A DNA stretch of 64,000 nt from contig OU744452.1 in the NCBI GenBank assembly GCA_916610825.1, forward strand, positions 10,549,268 through 10,613,267. The letters run 5' to 3'. This DNA comes from Haliclystus octoradiatus (taxonomy: Eukaryota > Cnidaria > Staurozoa > Stauromedusae > Haliclystidae). Shown piece by piece: positions 47,980 to 59,054 of this stretch (positions within the stretch are counted from its first letter, which is position 1; the number at the start of each line of letters is the position of its first letter). Below the pieces are notes generated by a model, which was not told the DNA's origin, searched no databases, and saw nothing but the letters and a program-made list of their open reading frames with translations. Made by a program: the position numbers and the translations under genes.

Positions 47980-50900
47980 CTAAAAATTAAAAGAATTCAT
48001 TAATAACAATTGCGCCTGTGGTTCGAAACTTCAATATATATTAGCTGAACAATGCAGTGCTTATGGACATTAATGGTCACATTACAGATCATCAACCTTC
48101 AAATGTGATTTTATCCATTCGTGATCTTGGTGTTTACCTTACCTCTGATCTAACGTGGATAAAGGTGTAAACATTGTGTCCTAATCTGTTATCAGTTTAT
48201 GCAGACTTATCAGGTATTCCTGAATAAATGATGATGACAATGGTGATGATGATTAAGCTATTTTCCTGCCGTTACTGCCAACATCTATCAACAAGCCTAG
48301 ATAACTTATATGCCAATGGGGGAGTCATGGCAATTCCCCATTTCATTTTTGAGAAATGCGTTGTTCCTTCTGTTGGAAACATCGAAGTTCCTTCTTGTAC
48401 TTACAACTTGTCTGGACATCAGATATACCAGGTAAACAAAATTCGAGATATTGGTTTGATAATAAAATCCGATCTGAAATCATCATCTCACTGTTCAATG
48501 ATTACTCCAGAAGCTTGTTGAAGATCATATTTAATTATAAAATGCTTTACAAAATCGAAATCCTAATATGCTTTTCAAGACTTATACTACATACGTAAGA
48601 CCAATGTTAGAAAATGCATCACAAGTCAGGAATCCTCATCTGATAAAAGATATCAATGGATATATAAACTCTGCAAAGCCGTATAATTATAAATGACTTA
48701 ATACTGTTGTAAAACTAGCCCATGAGCTAGGCGATTTAGAAATTACTTCATTTTGTAGCTTAGTCAAAACTAAATACAATATGCGAGGTAAATGGTAGCC
48801 GAAAGCTTTCCTGTATTTAGCCTGTCAAAAATCACGTGTTCACCTTAATTTAACTGCGCATAAACATGTTTAACCTACTTAAGTTACTTAATTAACGGTA
48901 CAGTTATTAGTATCTTTTCCATATAGACTGTCCATTCGTGTATCTATTATATTGTAAATAGTTTACATTCTTCTAATAAAAAGATAAATGCTATAATGCT
49001 TGGGCTGCCAGTATTATATGATTTATATTTGACACGTTTATGTGTTAACAATTAATATTAGTTTTGTACTTTACATGAAGCAATGTTATGTAGCTATGTA
49101 ACATTCCAATCGGTTGTTAATTGTTCTGAGTCAAATTTCACTACCAAAGGCCAGCCTAAGGGTAAGAGTATTTCTTACAGACGGCTACTCGTGATGAGAT
49201 TCTAAATATATTCCGTGTTCGGGTGTTGGATATAGCTTACCGCATTGATTTGTTGATGTACAATTGAGTATATCAGTTTCGATTCCGTTACATTCTTGGG
49301 ATGAAGTTGGAGTACATGATCTTTCTCTTGTTGGTAAACGATATTTTAAACATTCGTGTGGTGTTCGTTGGAGGCAATCATCTGACCATTCTCCCCATGC
49401 TGTCCAAATAACTAATGAAAATGATCAAGATTAGAACTCGATAGGTCTCAAAAAGAGTTACACACTTTCTACACTGAACAGTAATTTACTAGTAATTTTT
49501 TAATAATTTCCTTGCAATTTAATCTGCATTAATATTGGATTACATTTATAAGCTATGGCTCGAATCCCATGTTTGGTGTACTTTTTATGTTATGATATTT
49601 GGTAAGGTTTCTTTATTTAGTTATCCGTTATTATTTATTTATTTGGGAACTTATCCGATCTTTGAAATTGTTTATATTATTATGAAATTGATAATACAAA
49701 ATAAATACAAGCTCAAAAGTCTGACTTGTTGGAATACAGTCGAGGCTCAATCCTCCAGCATTGGTTTTTGCTTTCTTGCATATTTTTATCCAAGCAAAAT
49801 CTATATTTTTATTTTGCGGTCTTTGCGGCTTTGATGTCATATAAATGCTATTGTTTGCGAGAGATCTTCCTAATCAAGTTTTAAACCCATCAACATGGGT
49901 AACCTCTTTGCTAGTTATCTACATAGCAGAGGTCTCTTCATAATGGAGCATTTGAGCTCCACACGTTGACAGTATAATCACCTGGACAGTGCTGATTCTG
50001 GCAAACTATTATTTGTTGATAGTCTCCTTCACAGGGAGATCCGTTACACGAAGGACTAATACATTCTCGCTCCTGTCGTTTTATCCCAGCTCCACAGCTC
50101 AGAGAACAAACATCAGAGTCTTTCCATGCTGCCCATGTTCCATTCACTAAAACGATTATAATATTGATTGAGGTAAGAGCTAAAAGAGTTTTAAAACAAT
50201 GGTTTAGAACATAGCCAGTCCTAATGCATTTCCGATTATTTTGTCCCTGATCAAACATGTATATCTCCTATTATAAACTCGCTGGAAAGCGATGCAAAAA
50301 CTGCACACTTCTACTTGCATTTAGTGTTCGCTATCTAGCTATAGGACCATGCCAAAATTGATCATTATAAATGAAACAAGATGTGCAACAGAATCTCGTT
50401 TACATAAATAATTCAGTAAATGTTGAGCAACACGCTGAGGAAATGCAGAAGACTCATCACAATTTTATGTGAAATTCTATTCAAAACTTTGTTTAATTTA
50501 TTTCTGATACCTTCCTGCCTATATATGCACTGTTGTAAACTTGTGATTAAATAGTATCTGCTGTTTTCATAAATTTCTTGAAATCGACCGGCTCCAGCAT
50601 AGCTCAAGCTCCGATATAGGAATTTGGCGTCATTCGCCTTAACCAATCAGGTAGCAAGAATGAATGGTAGAAATCCTTGCTATATTATAATTAATAATAA
50701 TATATTAAAGATGTATGCAATCAAAAAGTTTTCAATTCCTTAATGCCGAAGGGTAAATGATTATAAGTTCTAGTTTTTGATATATTCTCCTTGATATTCG
50801 GATAGAAAATGTCTGCTATAGTAAACAAGGCGTTAGATTTCTTACCTGTAGAATTTTCTCCACATTCGATCTGAGAATGTAAGAACAAAAAATATGTACG

Positions 50901-52994
50901 GAAATTTATTAGTACGAAAAATATTTTGAAAATTTCAAAATGGAATCGATACGTTTGCGAAATCATTTCCTAATAGTACATTTATTCAGAACTGGATTAT
51001 ACATCCTTAGCCATATATGCAGTATATATAAGTAGTATATAATATCTCCTTTATGACAACAGGTCCAGTTCATTTTTCCCTCAAGCTCAAGATGTGAAAA
51101 GATGTCGAAAAGATGTGAAGAGATCTCTTCTTCCCACCTAAAAATTTTAATCTAATGGGGGGAAATTTTTGATATAGTTGATAAATTATCACAAAGCGCT
51201 AACCACTGTAAATAACGGGATGCATAACTATGGCTATATGTTAAGATCCCTATACCAGTATCCTATGGTGTGCTTTCTGAGCAACATCTGAGAATAGCCG
51301 CTGCCCTACACCTCGGCTGCAATATTTATGAACACCATTACTGACGTCTTGTAATTCACCCGCTAACGTGTTTGGCAGACACGGCACCTCATGCAAATCT
51401 TCAGCAGGCAGATAGGTTAGACACTCAGAAATTAACAGAGTTATTCATCGAGCGTTAACATCAGCTCACAAACCATCATCACTTGAGCCTCCTGGTTTAT
51501 CTACACCATATGGGAGACGGCCTGATGGTCTTTCCCAAATTCCCTGGAAAAAATGTCGCTGCATGTTGTAGGAATTTACCTGTGTGGATAATTTTGCGAA
51601 ATCGTATATTGCTAAATCAAGTATTCAAGCATCTGCAGCAGCCTCCGAAGCGGAAACACGAAAGTTGGAAAAATATCATCAATTAAGTACCACGTACTTT
51701 GTCCCACCAAAAGGAGCAGAAACAAGTGTCTGTTTTGGTAAATAAGGCAGAACATTTTTAAAAGAACTAGGTTCACTACTTAACAAAGAAACACAAGATC
51801 CTAAAATCGCTATGATGTTCTACTGCAAATCAGCATCTCAATTCAAAAAGGAGATGCTTTAAGCATTATGGGTTCATTGATTTGAGTTTTATTTGCTAGT
51901 TTAAAGTTAATGTAGTTTTTATTATACCATATTAGCATTTGTTTAATAATGTTTTGGTTTAATTAGTGAAAAAAAAGGAGTGACTAAAAAAAAGTTACGA
52001 GTTAGACTGGGATAAAACCAATAGCTTAACAGTATGCGTTTGGAAAAATTTGATATTTTATTGAGTTATTGAGAGTTACGCTTATGGCCAATACGATCAA
52101 AACCAACTTGTATGGTTATTGTAGTAGAAGTTGGTAGGGGTGGATTCAAACTTGAACTAAAGATAAAACTGTCGCTAGTCCACATAAATTAAGATCCTGA
52201 TCGAGTTGGTATTAGCAGACTCAAGTAACGTCCAGCCATGTACAGTTCAAAGGCAAACTCCATCACCATCATTTCAAGTAGAAATAGTTTTGCTAAATAA
52301 AAGTGAATGTTGGAAAGATCACATAATGTTTTAGGAAATTCTATAGTTGATCTGAATATGCTTGAATTTACAAGATCTTTCATAAAGTTGATAACCAGAT
52401 GGCCAAACCATAACACTCAATCTAATTTAATAAAATCTCAAAATTTTCCCAACGCTACTGGTTTTATCTCGGTCTAATCTCATAACTATTTTTAGATATG
52501 CACCCCGTTTTTTACAGTATGGTTAGCACTTGATAAAAATTTATCAACTATATTAACGCATTGGTGCAAAAGACCAATTGTCATACTGTAAAGAGGAATG
52601 TATCTCGTACAATTCCACGTTCTAATAAACATCAACTTACCTTTTGATTCAAGATAACATCGCATTCTCCATTTTTTTGGAATTTATTCTTTATGTTTGT
52701 CAAATTGAATAAACTACACTCTTTGATTTCATTATTGCAGAATTGAGAGGCAACACATTCTTTGGTCTTCCGACATTTTGCAGCACATATGAATTCGTTA
52801 TCATATTGAAATTGAGAAATGCTCACATTTGAGTTTACTTCTGTGTTTTGAAAGTAACGCCCTTTGTATATCTCTGATGATATGGGATAGGTGTTACATG
52901 GTTGACAGTAGTATAGAGATGGTACTGAGAAATATATTAGCAAATTAATTACAGGATAACTCCTTGTAAATATATAACCGCCTTTCATGATCAA
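47624..52994 (-). CDS. Gene B: secreted PAN/apple-TSP1-TSP1-lectin-like protein
   Basis: Five exons: 52994-52641, 50870-50846 (25-bp microexon), 50146-49982, 49411-49241 and 47979-47624, together 356 residues with all phases consistent. Exon 1: signal peptide (LLIYFSVPSLYYC) and PAN/apple-like cysteines (ICAAKCRKTKECVASQFC, KECSLF). Microexon: IECGENST. Two TSP1 repeats: WAAWKDSDVCSLSCGAG with CSLSCG, then VIWTAWGEWSDDC. Last exon: lectin-like domain as in gene A (YLSGTDLCIRATGYTAHSYF, STMCIHVVNAGTGPEIVTYP). Donors are GTAAGT, GTAAGA, GTGATT and GTAAGC. Tandem paralogue of gene A in the same orientation, probably an extracellular or immune/adhesion protein (inference). Introns hold retroelement relics. 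Confidence 0.8.
48060..48810 (+). pseudogene. LINE relic in gene B intron 4
   Basis: Plus-strand (antisense to gene B) remnants: SIRDLGVYLTSDLTW at about 48115, then CTYNLSGHQI, IRDIGLIIKSDLKSSSHC (about 48445) and TYTTYVRPMLENASQVRNPH (about 48580), typical of the C-terminal part of CR1/L2-type ORFs. Fragmentary. Confidence 0.65.
49241..49411 (-). CDS. Gene B exon 4: second TSP1 repeat
   Basis: 171 bp, the direct counterpart of gene A exon 3 in length and phase. Reads VIWTAWGEWSDDCLQRTPHE, then RERSCTPT, QECNGI, LNCTSTNQC. Acceptor TTTTCATTAG, donor GTAAGC. Confidence 0.85.
49982..50146 (-). CDS. Gene B exon 3: first TSP1 repeat, absent from gene A
   Basis: 165 bp, phase 1 at both ends, so it can be gained or lost without changing the frame. 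TSP1 features: W-AW, CSLSCGAG, R-ER-C and CQNQHC. Acceptor TCGTTTTAG, donor GTGATT. Confidence 0.85.
50846..50870 (-). CDS. Gene B microexon (25 bp)
   Basis: Flanked by acceptor ACATTCTCAG and donor GTAAGAAA. Codes IECGENST with a single Cys, phase 0 in and phase 1 out, like the 31-bp gene A microexon (AKEICKIFSP). Confidence 0.7.
51290..51890 (+). pseudogene. Retroelement ORF relic in gene B intron 1
   Basis: Readable blocks: KPSSLEPPGLSTPYGRRPDG, then LSQIPWKK, CVDNFAKSY, ASAAASEAETRKLEKYH and FVPPKGAETSVC. This series is one I associate with C-terminal regions of reverse-transcriptase polyproteins in invertebrate and fish repeats. Stops and frame changes are present. Class uncertain. Confidence 0.45.
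51985..52500. mobile_element. Foldback/MITE-like element in gene B intron 1
   Basis: About 51990-52060 (GAGTTAGACTGGGATAAAAC) is matched in inverse by about 52430-52497 (rc: GATTAGACCGAGATAAAACC). Arms of about 65 bp are diverged and the middle of about 370 bp is without an ORF. Ends and target duplication are not resolved. Confidence 0.5.
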
Positions 52995-53462
52995 ATAGAG
53001 TCAAATTAACTTCTTCTTATTGATGAGTCTTATTTATTACATTTTACGCACAGGTGTTTAATATGCTTGGTGGACATTGTGATGCAAATAAGCAGCCACT
53101 TAAGTTCTTGGCGGTTTTGCTTGTAGTCACTGTGAGATAGTATAATACTGTATTATATCGAATTGTAGAGATCTCACTCGTTGATAAAGCTTATCATCGT
53201 TGATAAAGTTTGTTGAATTTATGTGTTACATAGATGCAATCAATGCGTATTGTGCATGAGGAGCAATCACACATCTATAAGCATATTTAAGTTAATTGTC
53301 ATCAAATTTGACAACGCAATATTAGTTTTATCGTTTTTTTCTAAAGGCAAGAAAGACATTGGCTTGATCGGAATCAATAATTTATACATGCAGTGAAGTG
53401 TGAAAAACACGTTGTACTTTGAAGCCTAATTGATGTATAATTATTATGAGGCTGCTATCATT

Positions 53463-53467
<5 letters not shown>

Positions 53468-53497
<30 letters not shown>

Positions 53498-53500
53498 TTC
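53468..53500. repeat. (CAT)n microsatellite
   Basis: About 11 perfect CAT repeats in otherwise unremarkable AT-rich sequence upstream of gene B. Confidence 0.9.
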
Positions 53501-53662
53501 ATTGTAATGATGTTTCTTCAAAGGAATGGTTGAGATTAATTAATACGTACGATAGTTGCTTCAAAATAACATATATCAGCCTGCAGAGTTAACGCATAGC
53601 GGTTGCTTCCTACAATCTATGTAAACATTTGCAGTATAGAAGGCTTGGGAAAGCCATAAATA

Positions 53663-54532
53663 TGATGAGCCTTATGTCAAAGCGAGTTCGTCTGGTCTGA
53701 CGTGAGGTCACGTCTTTCAATATCCTACATAGCACACTTCATAAAATTGGCAAACAGGAAAGGAAGAGTTTCACGATGAAGAATAAAATGATTAATTTGG
53801 CATAAAAACAACTCTTTTTAATATAATTTGTGCGATATTTATAAGTATCAATGTAAACTGTTTGTATTTTCGAATTCCTTATACTGTGTCATGATTGTCG
53901 TGTATTACAGTGCTAGAATGTGCATAGGCTCTTCCCGACTCTTGTAAGATTTTTATACATATGTAATGAAATATATTATATTTATTAAGAATTCTATTGC
54001 GTTAGTCAGTTGAGTTTACATGATTTCAGTCTGTATGTTTGTGTGCTCCATTGTCGTCACTCTAGATACAGATAAATAGCTTTAAACATACACGCATAAT
54101 TAGATGAAGAAGAAATGCATCGTGGTTGATGGAAACAACCTTCTAGATAGTTTAAAATATTCAATCTACCACTAAAATAATGTAGAATGCAAATGTACAG
54201 CCGCATTAGTTTTTTCAGAAGCACAAAAAGCTATGTAATCCACGTGATTCTATATCGAAAAGGTTACCTATTGTATTGTATTGTAACACGGAAAACCGTA
54301 GAATGGATTTATAACTACAACCAATCCATACTAATCTACAAATATCGTTCAAATTATTAGGAAGTTGATTTTCTGCAAAATAATATAACTCTTCTCATCG
54401 TGAAACTCTTCCTGTCCTGTTTGTCAATTTTATGAAGTGTGCAGCTATGTAAGATAGTACGCATGCGCTCATAATATTGAAACACGTGACTTGACGTCAG
54501 ATCAGACGAACCCGCTTTGACATAAGGCTCAC
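53663..54532. mobile_element. 870-bp TIR element with 9-bp target duplication
   Basis: Inverted arms of about 130 bp: GAGCCTTATGTCAAAGCG at the left, CGCTTTGACATAAGGCTC at the right, and a CTTCATAAAATTG block inside. The direct repeat CCATAAATA lies at 53654-53662 and 54533-54541. The interior is non-coding. A 9-bp duplication would suit a Mutator-like MITE. Confidence 0.75.
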
Positions 54533-54789
54533 CCATAAATACCGCTTGAATCGAGCATGGTTAGATGTTTTTATGATACTTTATACAAATGTCATTAATT
54601 AATGTACGTGTCATAATAGTAGCGGTTCATGGATGTTATAAATCATCATCAATGAATACTATTTTGTATATGAAATTAAGCTGTTTAATAAGACATCAGA
54701 ACTCTTATCGGAACCCCCTTGTTGATCAAATGAAAGATTCAAACTTTAGCTGTGAAATAGAAACAACGCAGTGCTCTGTGAACCATATT

Positions 54790-54966
54790 TTATCGTATCT
54801 CTAATTCTGCTATGTATGTCTCGATTGCGCATGCGTAGTTTTGAGCATTATTGACTCGGGATGTGCCTATGCTATTTGCGATATGCATTGCCCACTATTT
54901 CGATAGTTTTTCTCATGTGATGAATTTTTTCACCACATCGATAACTCATATACTATATATTAACCA
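54790..54966 (+). repeat. Partial copy of the 251-bp unit that carries the hammerhead motif
   Basis: Matches 57540-57695 (TTTGCGATATGCATTGCCCA, CACATCGATAACTCAT). The copy is cut by the MITE at 54969, and no hammerhead core remains in it. Confidence 0.65.
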
Positions 54967-54968
54967 TA

Positions 54969-55684
54969 GAGGTATAAGATATAGACTGCTAACCACGTGA
55001 CCTCCCCTGTCACCAACTTCCGCCATTTTCTTTGAGGGAAAAACAATGGCATCGTGACGTTGTGGCAGCTTTGGCGGGAAAATAAATCAAACAAAAGATC
55101 AGCTGTTTTGAGTAGAGAAAGTTTTACTTCTTTCGAGAATTGATTAACAACAGCTGAATCCCCGACGGAAATTATTTTTAACTGATTATTTGAAACATAT
55201 TTATGTTTGAACAACACTTTACATGGTATTGAATTGACGTGTGAACAAAAGCTGAAGGGCCCTGGAGGGTAAATGAAATCGTCGATAATAATTCGTAATA
55301 AATCATACTTTCAACAATTCTGATTGTTCAAACTTGTCAGCAAATAGCTGCTACCCAAAACAACCAAGAAACAATTGTCTATGCTTGATTCAACATTATC
55401 TGTTGTTTAAAATTTAAGGAATATTATTCCTGTTTCTTCGTCGTGTGAGTAACATCTCCACAGAAACGCTGACCAAAATTACTTGTGCTTCAAAAAGTTA
55501 AAAATCTTTCCCGTAGAAAAAGGAAACCACGTTGCCTAGGATAGCATAAAAGTAAAAAGAATTCGGTAAACTTCATTGACTTGTGCATTAATTCGAAGAT
55601 TTTATCCTCCAACAAAATGGCCGCCGCGGAGACATCTGCCTTCAAAGAGAAGTCACGTGTTTCTCGCTCTAGTATTTATACCTC
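54969..55684. mobile_element. 716-bp TIR element, GAGGTATAA ends, TA duplication
   Basis: Ends GAGGTATAA...TTATACCTC, flanked by TA on both sides (54967-54968 and 55685-55686). Behind the termini, TAGACTGCTAACCACGTGAC (left) is matched in inverse by GTCACGTGTTTCTCGCTCTA (right). No ORF. Confidence 0.65.
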
Positions 55685-55717
55685 TATAGTATAAACCATA
55701 ACTTATTTGAACATCTA

Positions 55718-56434
55718 GACCGCTAACTTCTGACGTCACAGTGTCCGCTCGAAAACAATTAAATAAACGAAATCCGCCATGTTGGCCTCATCACATTTTC
55801 AGAATGCCAATTAAAATAATAGGAAACTGACAAATGGAGTGAGGGTAATAAACTATTGTTAGCGCAATTGAATACTGATCGTCATCAAAGTTCAACAACT
55901 TGAAGATCACAGATTTTGCTAGACAATGGACGTGTTCAATCCGATTGGTAACCGAGAGATCAGCGAAAAAGTATATTGTTGTAAATCTATTTAAGGTTCT
56001 ATTAATGATGTCAACATATCTCAAAGCATCTAAATCAATAGATAACCATGATAGCATGATTATTCATACAAATTAAAGTGGATTAATCTATTTAAATGTT
56101 ACAAAAAATTGTGTATTCAGCTCAAAACTACCCGTTAATTTCATTTATGTTCCTGCTAATCATGTCACCAATCTGATTGAACACGTCCATTGTCTAGACA
56201 AATCTATGATTTTCAAATGATTGGAAATTGACGACGATCAGTCTTCCAATGTGCTCACAATAGCTTATTTCCTTCACTCCATTTGCCAGATTCCTAAAAT
56301 TTTAAATGGACTTTTCAAAACCTGGTGGGACCAACATGGCGGATATTCTTTGCGGTTTTCGAAATTTCGAGAAATTTTGGTAGACATTCGATTTTAGGGC
56401 TTGTTAATGGATGACGTCAGAAGTTAGCGGTCTA
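55718..56434. mobile_element. Foldback element with TAGACCGCTAAC termini
   Basis: Exact 23-bp ends beginning TAGACCGCTAACTTCTGACG, with diverged inverted arms that reach about 240 bp inward (CCGCCATGTTGG, CAAATGGAGTGA, GACAATGGACGTGTTCAATC blocks on both arms). The flanks CATC and TATC are a possible imperfect 4-bp duplication. The first 8 bases match those of the 7.2-kb transposon at 32211. Confidence 0.75.
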
Positions 56435-57433
56435 TATCACAGAATATAACGACCAGATACGGCATTGAAAGTCGAATTCATTGTATTTTCGAATTCAATT
56501 GTTCTCGGATGCCATTATGTATGTTGCCCCTCAATGACCTGGCTGCAGTTACACGCTAAAATCGCAATGGCAAAACACGATAAATTGGCACCTATTTTCA
56601 AGGCAAATTACATGTTTCTTTTGCGCCCAATTTTCATGATAAAGGAAAATAACAGGAAAGTATATCTATTTTGAGATGATTGCTTGATAATGGTATATTG
56701 TGTACTGGAAGACAATATTTTATTGACTTATGAAAGTTGAACAAAGTCATTGATTTTACTGAAGAGAAAAATTGAATATAAATTATGAATACAAGCATTT
56801 TTTGGTAAATAAAATTCACAGTTAAATTGCAAATAATATTTCATAATATGATTTCATTAATTTATCGAATGTATGTGGCTCTTTACATGAATTTTCCGAG
56901 TTTGAAATGCCGTGGTTTTGGAGTGCATGTGATCGTTTTCGATCGAAAATAATGGCAAAAACGTAAGCAGTAATTTCCATAAAAATCCACTCCAAATACC
57001 ATATTCTTTGACTGTGATTGCCTGCCTTATTCAATATCACCAAGCATCAATGCATATTATTTTACAGTTTGCAATGAATTTTATGTGATAAACTATAAAT
57101 ATTGTCGTCCTTTCTTCATTTCAACCGTATAGACTTTTTAGGTTTTTGAATTTATGGCATTTAAAATAAATTTGCTAACATCAAAATTATGATTTTGAAT
57201 TTTACATATAGCATATCATCCATCCACTTGCATTGAGTAGCTTGATATAGGCTGAATTCAGCTTCAAAAGTGAATTATTTCAAGTATCATTTTGTCGATA
57301 AATCCCCCAAAATCTTAATGGACAACGATGAAATGCGTCAAAAATAGGCAACAGACATAATGGCCGTTATTTGACCAATCACAATTATCGGACGTTCAGT
57401 GCCGTATCTGGTCGTTATAATCTGTGGTCTATA
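56435..57433. mobile_element. About 1-kb TIR element, ATAACGACCAGATACGGCA inside its ends
   Basis: The left end (CACAGAATATAACGACCAGA, from about 56440) and right end (reverse complement TAGACCACAGATTATAACGA) match over about 37 bp with a few changes. The intact right terminus is again TAGACC. It abuts the preceding foldback element. The interior is AT-rich with no ORF. Confidence 0.6.
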
Positions 57434-57486
57434 TGTTCTAATACGTCTATGGTATATACCCAAGTCAGTCCGTTGTTCGATCGCTG

Positions 57487-57536
57487 AGCAGTACTGATGA
57501 AGGCTAATGGCCAGAAACATGTACTTGTCTGCTGCT
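57487..57536 (+). ncRNA. Hammerhead-ribozyme-like motif 1
   Basis: Stem I: AGCAGTA (57487-57493) pairs over 7 bp with TGCTGCT (57530-57536), one G-U pair included. Core CTGATGA at 57494-57500. Stem II: GGC/GCC with a 5-base loop, closed by an A-A mismatch in place of the usual G-C. Core GAAA at 57514-57517. Stem III: A-U, C-G and A-U pairs closed by TGTACT. The cleavage triplet GTC ends at 57529. This is the type I layout described for Penelope-like elements and retrozymes. The A-A mismatch may lower activity. Confidence 0.7.
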
Positions 57537-57737
57537 ATTTATGTATGTGCAATTTTGAGCACTATCGACTTAGGATGTGTCTATACTATTTGCGATATGC
57601 ATTGCCCACTACTTCGGTACTTTGAGCACTCTGGTTTGGCACAGGATGTTTTTTTCATGTGAATTAATTTTTCATCACATTGATAACTCATCTTGACCTA
57701 GGTATATACCGAAGTCAGTCCCTTGTTTCGCTCACTG

Positions 57738-57787
57738 AGCAGTACTGATGAAGGCTAGTGACCAGAAACATGTACTTGTCTGCTGCT
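57738..57787 (+). ncRNA. Hammerhead-ribozyme-like motif 2
   Basis: A copy of the previous motif 251 bp downstream. Same stem I (57738-57744 with 57781-57787), core CTGATGA (57745-57751), GAAA (57765-57768), and GTC at 57778-57780. Stem II is weaker (GG/CC only). Direct tandem spacing just upstream of a Penelope-like ORF relic suggests paired LTR-like repeats of that element. Confidence 0.65.
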
Positions 57788-57959
57788 AATTCTGTTACAT
57801 AATATTAAATGAGATTAATATAAAATAGATAAATTATTGGTCTATCAAATAAAAAAGGGAAACACATACAGTAGCTGATACTAACTGATGATAAGCGCGT
57901 CCGTATTATTCTTAATATAATGTGAGAAATAAAATAAAAAATGCAATGTAATAAAGCTG

Positions 57960-59035
57960 GTCAAGAAACATGATTTGAAATATATTGTTTCGGTGATTTT
58001 TTTCTCTATATATTTCAACAATAGAATTCTCCTCAATGCAATTAAATACGCAAAAAAGTTTATTAGCATCACTACCGAGGATATAAAAATTATAATGCAC
58101 GCTAGAACGTCATTGCTATTTGACAATAGCACTGCTTGGGTGAATAAAAACAATGGCAATTTATTTGACGTTACGATGGGTAGCTACAATGGGGCTGAAA
58201 TCTGCGAACTAGTTGGCCTCCTCTTATTAGAAAAAAATGCGAAAAAGTATGTATTAAAAACGTTGGCCTATACAGAGACGATAGTATCTCATTATTAAAT
58301 AATACGTCGGGACCACAATCGGAAAGAACTAGAATAGGTATTGTGAAATCTTCTAAAGTAATGGACTAGGCATTACTATCCATACAAACCTGAAAACAAT
58401 AGATTTTTCAGACGTAACTCTCGACTTGAGTAATGGAGCTTACAAGCCTTACAGAAAACCAGACAACGACCCAACCTGCATTAACGCAGAATCTAATTAT
58501 CCCCGGAGCATTATCAAGCAGATACCAATAGCTTTAAGTCAAAGAATCTCCAACCTATCCATCAATCAGGATGTCTTCGATAATTGTAAAGGCCAATATG
58601 TATCTGCATTAAAATCCAGTGATTATAACCCAGAGTTCACCTATAAGCAACTCAGCCATTTTAACAACGCCGGCCGTTAATAGAAAAGGGAATATAATCC
58701 GAACCCGCCATTCAGCAAAAATGTGGACACTAACATTGCAAAGAAACTTTTAGGGATGATTGACAAACACTTCCCGAAAGCCCATAAGACTCCACAAGAT
58801 GTTTAATAAAAATAATGTTAAGGTATCTTACAGCTGCATGGCAAATGTCCAAACTATAATTACAAGCCATAACAATAAAGTCCTAAATGACAATAGCAGC
58901 ACTAAACCTAAAAGACTTGCAACTGCCGCAACAAAGACAATTGCCAATTGGACAACAAATGCCTATCCTCAAGTCTCGTTTACAAGGCCCGTTACAAGGC
59001 CAACGTCACAACGGCACAAGACAGCATAGGCCAAA
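57960..59035 (+). pseudogene. Penelope-like retroelement relic (RT and linker to GIY-YIG)
   Basis: Readable blocks in order: FISITTEDIKIIMHA, NGNLFDVTMGSYNGAEICEL, GLYRDDSISLLNN (RT motif C, about 58262), [69 protein letters not shown], then the Cys linker TCNCRNKDNCQLDNKC with SSLVYKA (about 58915-58995), the usual entry to a GIY-YIG domain, which is then lost. At least four frame changes or stops. An RT joined to a GIY-YIG linker points to a Penelope-like class. The upstream hammerhead repeats agree with this. Confidence 0.6.
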
Positions 59036-59054
59036 ACTAGCCTCATTCCAGCAC

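Larger units (their letters stand above)
57452..57790 (+). repeat. About 251-bp direct repeat (1.3 copies) containing the hammerhead motifs
   Basis: The unit from GGTATATACC to the next AGGTATATACC (about 57701) repeats with CAGTCC, GAGCAGTACTGATGAAGGCT and CAGAAACATGTACTTG. A further partial copy is at 54790-54966, so the unit was probably once longer or more numerous before the MITE insertions. Confidence 0.75.

Noticed and set aside
49535..49834. Hydrophobic 99-codon plus-strand frame in gene B intron 3
   Set aside because: Low-complexity AT-rich translation that resembles no family and lies antisense within an intron.
52189..52416. 75-codon minus-strand frame in gene B intron 1
   Set aside because: It lies inside the foldback element and has no similarity to the gene.
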